From positions 310,001-374,000 of the forward strand of contig JANVFP010000020.1 of assembly GCA_027919835.1 (NCBI GenBank): a stretch of DNA of 64,000 nt, written 5' to 3'. Positions 57,888 to 64,000 of the stretch are shown piece after piece (the stretch's first letter is position 1; every line of letters begins with the position of its first letter). Position numbers and translations under genes: made by a program. The DNA comes from Lentinula raphanica. Lineage: Eukaryota; Basidiomycota; Agaricomycetes; Agaricales; Omphalotaceae. Under the pieces are notes generated by a model. The model ran no database searches and was not told where the DNA came from. It saw nothing but the letters and a program-made list of their open reading frames with translations.

Positions 57888-60800
57888 CTAATGTCGTACT
57901 TCAGGACGTTGATAGCGAAACTCATTGCGGGCGGCCACCATAACATAACCACTTTTTCTGTGGACATCGCGCGATTCCTGGACTTTTTCCAGCTCGTCAG
58001 GGTGACCGTCTATTCTCTCCGATGTCAAGAATTCTCCTGTTTCAGATGAGAACTGGACAACCCCTAAGATGAACCAAAGATTTTCATCGTGTTTGCTGCC
58101 CTTGTAGAAGTGATGTATGCGCCTAACCAACTTTCCGACATGTTCCTCCGGCCCATTCACGATGACCATCAAGGATTTCTCTGTTTGGGGTTTGGGGCGA
58201 TCTTTCGTTCTGAATACATCGGAAGTCCAGACGACTGTAGGCTCTCCACCCTTCAGATTATCCTGAGTGACCATGAAACCACCGCCCGGTCGGGGCATGA
58301 CTTTGACATGGTGAGTACCCTTTCTCCCTTTCAGTTCCACTTGTATTGGAATGCCAACTAATTTGGGGTGGAAAATCCACAGATCATCTCGGATATCTGG
58401 GAATGGTGACACATCTTGCGCATTATTACGGAAGTAGTCCGGTGGCGGCTGAAAATTTTGTTCTACAGGGAGAATATCTCCCGTATCCCATCTAGGGTGC
58501 CAGCGACCGGTCATTGTGAATGAGCGTATGTTCTCATCAGGTTCTGGAGTTTTGAAGCGAGTGTGAACTTGAGCGGCATGTGCGGTTTGAGCCTTTTGTT
58601 TTGAAGGAACGTAGGAAGAAGATGGCATGAAGAAAGATTGATGCTCGGTGGGCCTGATAACTACCGCCAGACACTCTAAGTTGCTGTAACAAGATGATGA
58701 GCTCATTTCCGTTGCAGATAGACCCAGTTTGAACTGACCTGGCCTCGCGTAAATGATCATAATCAAAGAGATGGCGAGGAAAGGTAACGCTGGGTGTTAC
58801 AACCTCGAGTTCCACCATGAGTCTGACCCCGCTCGCTTTGCGAGCCAGTAATTCTGGAGTGAGCTTGTAAACATCGACGTCACGTACAACTCCACGGTGA
58901 CCTTTCCAAGGTCCTTGAATAACTGTCACCCTTGCTCCTATCCATGGTTTCTTCCCTGTTTTCATCACTTCTAAGTCTCGGTTGGGCTTGAATTCACTCA
59001 GATGGTCTGGGATTGGAGCGAATGCTGTAAGAAGTCTGTGCGAACTTGTGTCGCCGTGATTCAGCTGCCGTGAACATGAAGTGATACTTGGATAATTCTT
59101 ACCTATACTCGACTAGCTCAGTGTAATCAACCTGCAATGAATGATGAATCGCAGGAATGAAAACGTTGACTCGCAATGAGCCACATCCATCGGGCCAAAC
59201 ATTCTTCACGACAGCTTTGTGGTTGGTGAAAAAACGTCCGGTGATTTGCACTTCAACATTCTTCCATGGAAAGTTTACTTGCACTAAACGCGATGAATCT
59301 GTCGAAGAAACCATATTCGCATCAAGCCAACGAGTCTAGAAAGAGCCGAGTGAGTCTCTATGAATCAACAAAACAAAAGCAGTACATACAACCGCAGTTC
59401 CATGATCTGAAATGAGCCCGACTAAACGAGGAGTTACTGCCGCCACCAAACCTGTAGCATCTTTCTCTGGTCCACGCAGGATTCGGACATAATCTCCAGG
59501 AATGAATATCTTCCGTAGATATAGACTTGGGATGGAATGGAGTCCCTCCTCGCACTCGACTTCACAGCTATTTTCAGTGACACTTACAACAGCGCCAGAT
59601 ATCTCACGTCCATGATAACTCGATGTAACTTTGTCTCCAGGTAAGAATTCCCAATCATCAGGTTGAAGTATAGGAGCGGTTTTGAAGAAAGGATGGCGAC
59701 TTTTGACAAAGAGGTGATAGAGTTCACGCGGTATCGACGTAGCAGTAGTCAACGACTTTGGCGTGAAGTATTTGAGTAGGAGTCCTTGTGAAAAGGTGCC
59801 TAATACTTTGTGCTTGTAGTCGTGATCCGTCAACGCTTCGTCCAAAGGAATTTTAGTTACCAACTCTTGTGAGCTAGCGCGGCATTTTTCGAGACTAAAA
59901 AGAACCAGCTGAGGCTGTAAAATCTACGCAAAGTAGTCCGATAAGTATCCACCAGAGCTTTGCAAAGTACACCGATACTCTCTCCAAGGGTCAAATCTTA
60001 CCTCCGGGCAGGCCAGAAATGCTCCGGGGGCTGCTATTTTTTATTATATATATATATTATTGGTATTATTTAATTAAAAAAACAGAAAAAAAAATAATAT
60101 ATAGCTTTGCAAAGTGATGTGAAAGATATCACAAATGATGGGAACAGATGAAATGATGTGATGGGATCTGCGTCAATCATTTCCTTTTTGGGAAAAGGAT
60201 ATTTATATTGAAACCAGGGGTTACAGGGTACTACTGTATATATATGGGTGTCTAAAAATAGCAAATATCATATACAATCCAAAAATGACCAAAACAGGGT
60301 ACAGGCTATCCCAGGCACATCAAAATTGCCCAAAAAGAAAATTGGTCTAAAAATAGAACTTGATCTCATCAGGTAGCAAAAAATCTGAAAAAAATCATAA
60401 AAATAGTGAAAAAAATCAGGGTTGCCTTGATGGCCCTGGAAATGCAAAATAAAAAAAATACGCGACAAGTGTAAAAAATTTTATCACTCCAAATCATACT
60501 AGATCCTCTATACATTGGGTATATATGATGTACATGCTATTTTTAGCACCCCCAGTACTCTTAGGCACCTAGAATAGCTTATATCATTCAATATATTCAG
60601 CACACTCAATGCTTGTTATACTTAATACACTTAACAATGAAAGATTTTAGAACAGTATTTATGTGTGTTATACTTAACACACATAACAATGAACAGTGTT
60701 CATGTGTGTTATGCTTAACATACTTATCAATGAAAAACCTTGGATCAGTGTTGATGTGTATTATGCTTAACATACTTAACAATGAAAAACTTCAAAACAG

Positions 60801-63800
60801 TGTTGATGTGTATTATACTTAACACAATTAACAATGAGAAACATCGGAACAATGTGCATATGTGTTATACTTAACACACTCAACAATGACAAAGTTAAAA
60901 CAGTGTTCATGTGTGTTGTACTGATACACTCAACAATGCAAAAACTTGGAACAATGTTACTGCATGTTATACTCAACATACTGAACTCATTACACTTATA
61001 ACACTTAACATACTTCATCAGTAACTATAACACACCAGCAATAGAACATTGTTATACTATAACACACATATAACAACGAGTTTTGGGCGCTTATGGGCGC
61101 TTATTTTGAGTTTTTGAGTCGAAATTCATTCATACCACACTCAATAATTTTTGTGTGGGGTTTATACTGTGTAAAGATGTTGTTTATATCATACTACACT
61201 AGATACAATTCGGAGAACCCAAAATTACAGCCTGTGGGACTGGCTATATTGTGATCTTCTGTGATTTAACAGTGCTTTGTGTAAATCACAATGCATACAC
61301 CCATGTTATGAAGTCAAATTGCCACTGGGTGATGAAAAGAGTCATCCTACAATCTATTCTATGCTCACTGTATGTGATACAGCTAAGAGATCTGTAATCT
61401 GGATCATTGAACATAACATATATTGTTACATGGAACTGTAGCCATCCCTTGTGTACATGAAATAGATACATGTATATCACAGAGTCCAATAGTCATACTG
61501 AGTATCTGAACCATGTCCAGACACTTTTAGTAGACTGTAGGAGTCATTCCCTCATGAACCAGCATCAGTATCCTTGCATTACATGGACATATGCATTGTC
61601 ATTTACATAAAACACTGTTGAATAATAAAAGATCATGATATAGCCAGTCCCACAAGCTGTAATTTTGTGTTCTCCGAATTGTATCTAGTGTAGTATGATA
61701 TAAACAACATCTTTACACAGTATAAACCCCACACAAAAATTATTGAGTGTGGTATGAATGAATTTCGACTCAAAAACTCAAAATAAGCGCCCATAAGCGC
61801 CCAAAACTCGTTGTTATATGTGTGTTATAGTATAACAATGTTCTATTGCTGGTGTGTTATAGTTACTGATGAAGTATGTTAAGTGTTATAAGTGTAATGA
61901 GTTCAGTATGTTGAGTATAACATGCAGTAACATTGTTCCAAGTTTTTGCATTGTTGAGTGTATCAGTACAACACACATGAACACTGTTTTAACTTTGTCA
62001 TTGTTGAGTGTGTTAAGTATAACACATATGCACATTGTTCCGATGTTTCTCATTGTTAATTGTGTTAAGTATAATACACATCAACACTGTTTTGAAGTTT
62101 TTCATTGTTAAGTATGTTAAGCATAATACACATCAACACTGATCCAAGGTTTTTCATTGATAAGTATGTTAAGCATAACACACATGAACACTGTTCATTG
62201 TTATGTGTGTTAAGTATAACACACATAAATACTGTTCTAAAATCTTTCATTGTTAAGTGTATTAAGTATAACAAGCATTGAGTGTGCTGAATATATTGAA
62301 TGATATAAGCTATTCTAGGTGCCTAAGAGTACTGGGGGTGCTAAAAATAGCATGTACATCATATATACCCAATGTATAGAGGATCTAGTATGATTTGGAG
62401 TGATAAAATTTTTTACACTTGTCGCGTATTTTTTTTATTTTGCATTTCCAGGGCCATCAAGGCAACCCTGATTTTTTTCACTATTTTTATGATTTTTTTC
62501 AGATTTTTTGCTACCTGATGAGATCAAGTTCTATTTTTAGACCAATTTTCTTTTTGGGCAATTTTGATGTGCCTAGGATAGCCTGTACCCTGTTTTGGTC
62601 ATTTTTGGATTGTATATGATATTTGCTATTTTTAGACACCCATATATATACAGTAGTACCCTGTAACCCCTGGTTTCAATATAAATATCCTTTTCCCAAA
62701 AAGGAAATGATTGACGCAGATCCCATCACATCATTTCATCTGTTCCCATCATTTGTGATATCTTTCACACCACTTTGCAAAGCTATATATTATTTTTTTT
62801 TCTGTTTTTTTAATTAAATAATACCAATAATATATATATAATAAAAAATAGCAGCCCCCGGAGCATTTCTGGCCTGCCCGGAGGTAAGATTTGACCCTTG
62901 GAGAGAGTATCGGTGTACTTCGCAAAGCTCTGGTGGATACTTATCGAACTACTTTGCGTAGATTTTACAGCTACAGGTGAAAAGAACAGGCTCTGGCTTG
63001 CCCGACAGTCGTTTCCGCTTACGGGAAGAACGGGTCTCCTCGAACTCATCGCGGTCCGCGTCAAACTTGAATGCTAGCCGTGGTACAAGAAGGACTCTGA
63101 CGTTATGTTCTCCTGCTCCCATCGCCTCCGCGTGTCCCACAACCAGACCAACGTCGCCCTTGTAGAGTCCGTGCGATATCGTAACCCAATCTCCGATGGT
63201 ATGAAACCTGTCAGGAGACTGTTTTACTTTCAGAGACGCAACGTATTCATCTTCGGGAACTACACGTAGCGAGGACAGGCGAATATCCCTGAGGATGTTG
63301 AGGGTGTCTAGAAGTAACGGTGTCGCATTATGATTATGGGCTTGTTTGCGTAGAAAGCGTGCTTCGAGGAAGATGACTCCAACAATGTTGTGATTGTGAT
63401 ACACAGCGCGAAGTTCGCTTGCCAAATCCTGTTCAGTCAAGAGATAATGAATGATATTCCATTCACTATTGGGCTGTATGAACGACAAATGTCAGTATTT
63501 CGACGTAGGAATCATACGCAGGTGTACATACCGTGCATTTCAACCTGTACAGCTTCCAATCGTTTGCATGAAGAGACATCCTTCGAGTCATATTCTCACT
63601 AACCCGATCTTCGGCATTGTTCAATCGGATTTTATCGATCTGGGAGAGACTAGTGCCTAAAGATGAGGACTCGAAAGAGGATGAAGTGGACAGATCGCGA
63701 GGTCCGTAGGTTTGTGCAAGATGATCCAAGAACGCAGATTCGGGAACAGTATCCGTAGCGAAGAGAGGGCCTGCCAGTGTTGGTGCGTGCGCGTGACTGG

Positions 63801-64000
63801 TAATAGTTTCCCGGTCGTCAATGAAATCGACTGTATACAGTAAAGATTGAGCAAATGGGTAGCGAGATGTCAGATGAGAAAACACACCTTCGGATTCATG
63901 TTCGGAATCATAATCCTCGTTATCACTATCAACTTGTGCTTCCAAATCGAAGTATTGTGCTATGTTGGGGTTCTTCAGGATTTGGCCTCGTTTCACGACG
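57888..64000 (-). pseudogene. SPT5-like gene split by a 3-kb palindromic element (5' end beyond window)
   Basis: Exons on the minus strand: from the right edge to 63532, 63473-62988 continuing at 59905-59391, 59335-59103, 59024-58739 and 58683-57888, with 55-78 bp introns. Visible order: acidic segment (YFDLEAQVDSDNEDYDSE), an NGN-like segment (WKLYRLKCTPNSEWNIIHYL...GVIFLEAR), KOW-like DWVTISHGLYKGDVGLVVG, then the insertion, GDKVTSSYHGREISG, GDYVRILRGPEKDATGLVA, WIGARVTVIQGPWKGHRGVV, and a C-terminal part with KLVRRIHHFYKG that matches GKLARRVTH in the first SPT5-like gene. Removing the element and one target copy rejoins the frame (GKPEPVLF to SLEKCRASS). Apart from the insertion no damage is seen, so inactivation is recent, or the 5' and 3' parts may be expressed separately. 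Confidence 0.68.
59906..62979. mobile_element. Near-perfect palindromic CASCTG element (3.07 kb) inside the SPT5-like gene
   Basis: Ends CAGCTGAGGCTGTAAAAT and, read inward from the right, CACCTGTAGCTGTAAAAT; flanked by aaaagaac (59898-59905 and 62980-62987). The arms mirror each other around 61443; an 80-residue frame at 60776-61018 (minus) is repeated identically at 61869-62111 (plus), and a 66-residue pair differs at one residue. Contains two inverse copies of gggcgcttatgggcgctta (61085, 61790). No transposase. Confidence 0.96.

Noticed and set aside
60070..62817. Paired 60-80 aa ORFs in the palindrome arms as genes
   Set aside because: Low-complexity AT-rich readings with no start context or homology; duplicated only because the arms are inverted copies.
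1..64000. CRISPR arrays, rRNA or tRNA genes, bacterial operons
   Set aside because: No regularly spaced identical repeats, no tRNA cloverleaf noticed by eye, and the gene structure is eukaryotic.

Overview
The window is repeat-rich DNA from a filamentous basidiomycete, most likely a mushroom-forming agaricomycete. The reasons are the 42-62 bp GT-AG introns inside coding regions, a Plavaka-type transposase, two TET/JBP-type 2OG-Fe(II) dioxygenase genes (a family known to be expanded and transposon-linked in basidiomycetes), Ty3/gypsy and Ty1/copia remains, and a hAT-type insertion. There are no bacterial, plasmid, organelle or viral genes.

Layout. 1-6914: a TET/JBP-family gene on the minus strand (its 3' half lies beyond the left edge), head-to-head with an intact three-exon Plavaka transposase. 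The block ends at 6914 in an outward CTGATG terminus and may be one composite transposon. 7480-11360: an apparently intact SPT5-like gene (acidic N-terminus, NGN-like and KOW-like segments). 11788-12493: a small basic gene with a duplicated exon unit. 12553-19557: two palindromic elements, a Glu/Asp-rich gene fragment and a broken zinc-cluster gene carrying a 766-bp hAT-like element. 19691-22493: three CATCAG elements. 22494-29310: non-coding, degenerate repeats. 29653-44078: a dead Ty3/gypsy chromovirus (minus strand) with two 863-864 bp LTRs; between pol and its 3' LTR lies an opposite-strand coiled-coil pseudogene. 44538-48466: a second TET/JBP gene with the catalytic HxD, H and R residues, broken by a 282-bp element in an exon and a 2-bp frameshift, with a palindrome in an intron. 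49037-54690: low-complexity ORFs, another palindrome with a nested 419-bp element, a copia RT/RNase H fragment, a truncated CATCAG element and a minisatellite. 54794-57615: an intact six-exon gene of unknown function. 57888-64000: a second SPT5-like gene split by a 3.07-kb near-perfect palindrome.

Connections. At least seven CATCAG-ended elements with 2-bp target duplications share their terminus with the Plavaka block, so that transposase is the natural candidate to have moved them. A second non-autonomous family (CASCTG ends, 7-8 bp duplications, palindromic) has seven members here and sits at several junctions between unrelated genes. Both families have landed in copies of the same two host gene families (TET/JBP and SPT5-like). 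All coordinates and splice sites were worked out by eye.
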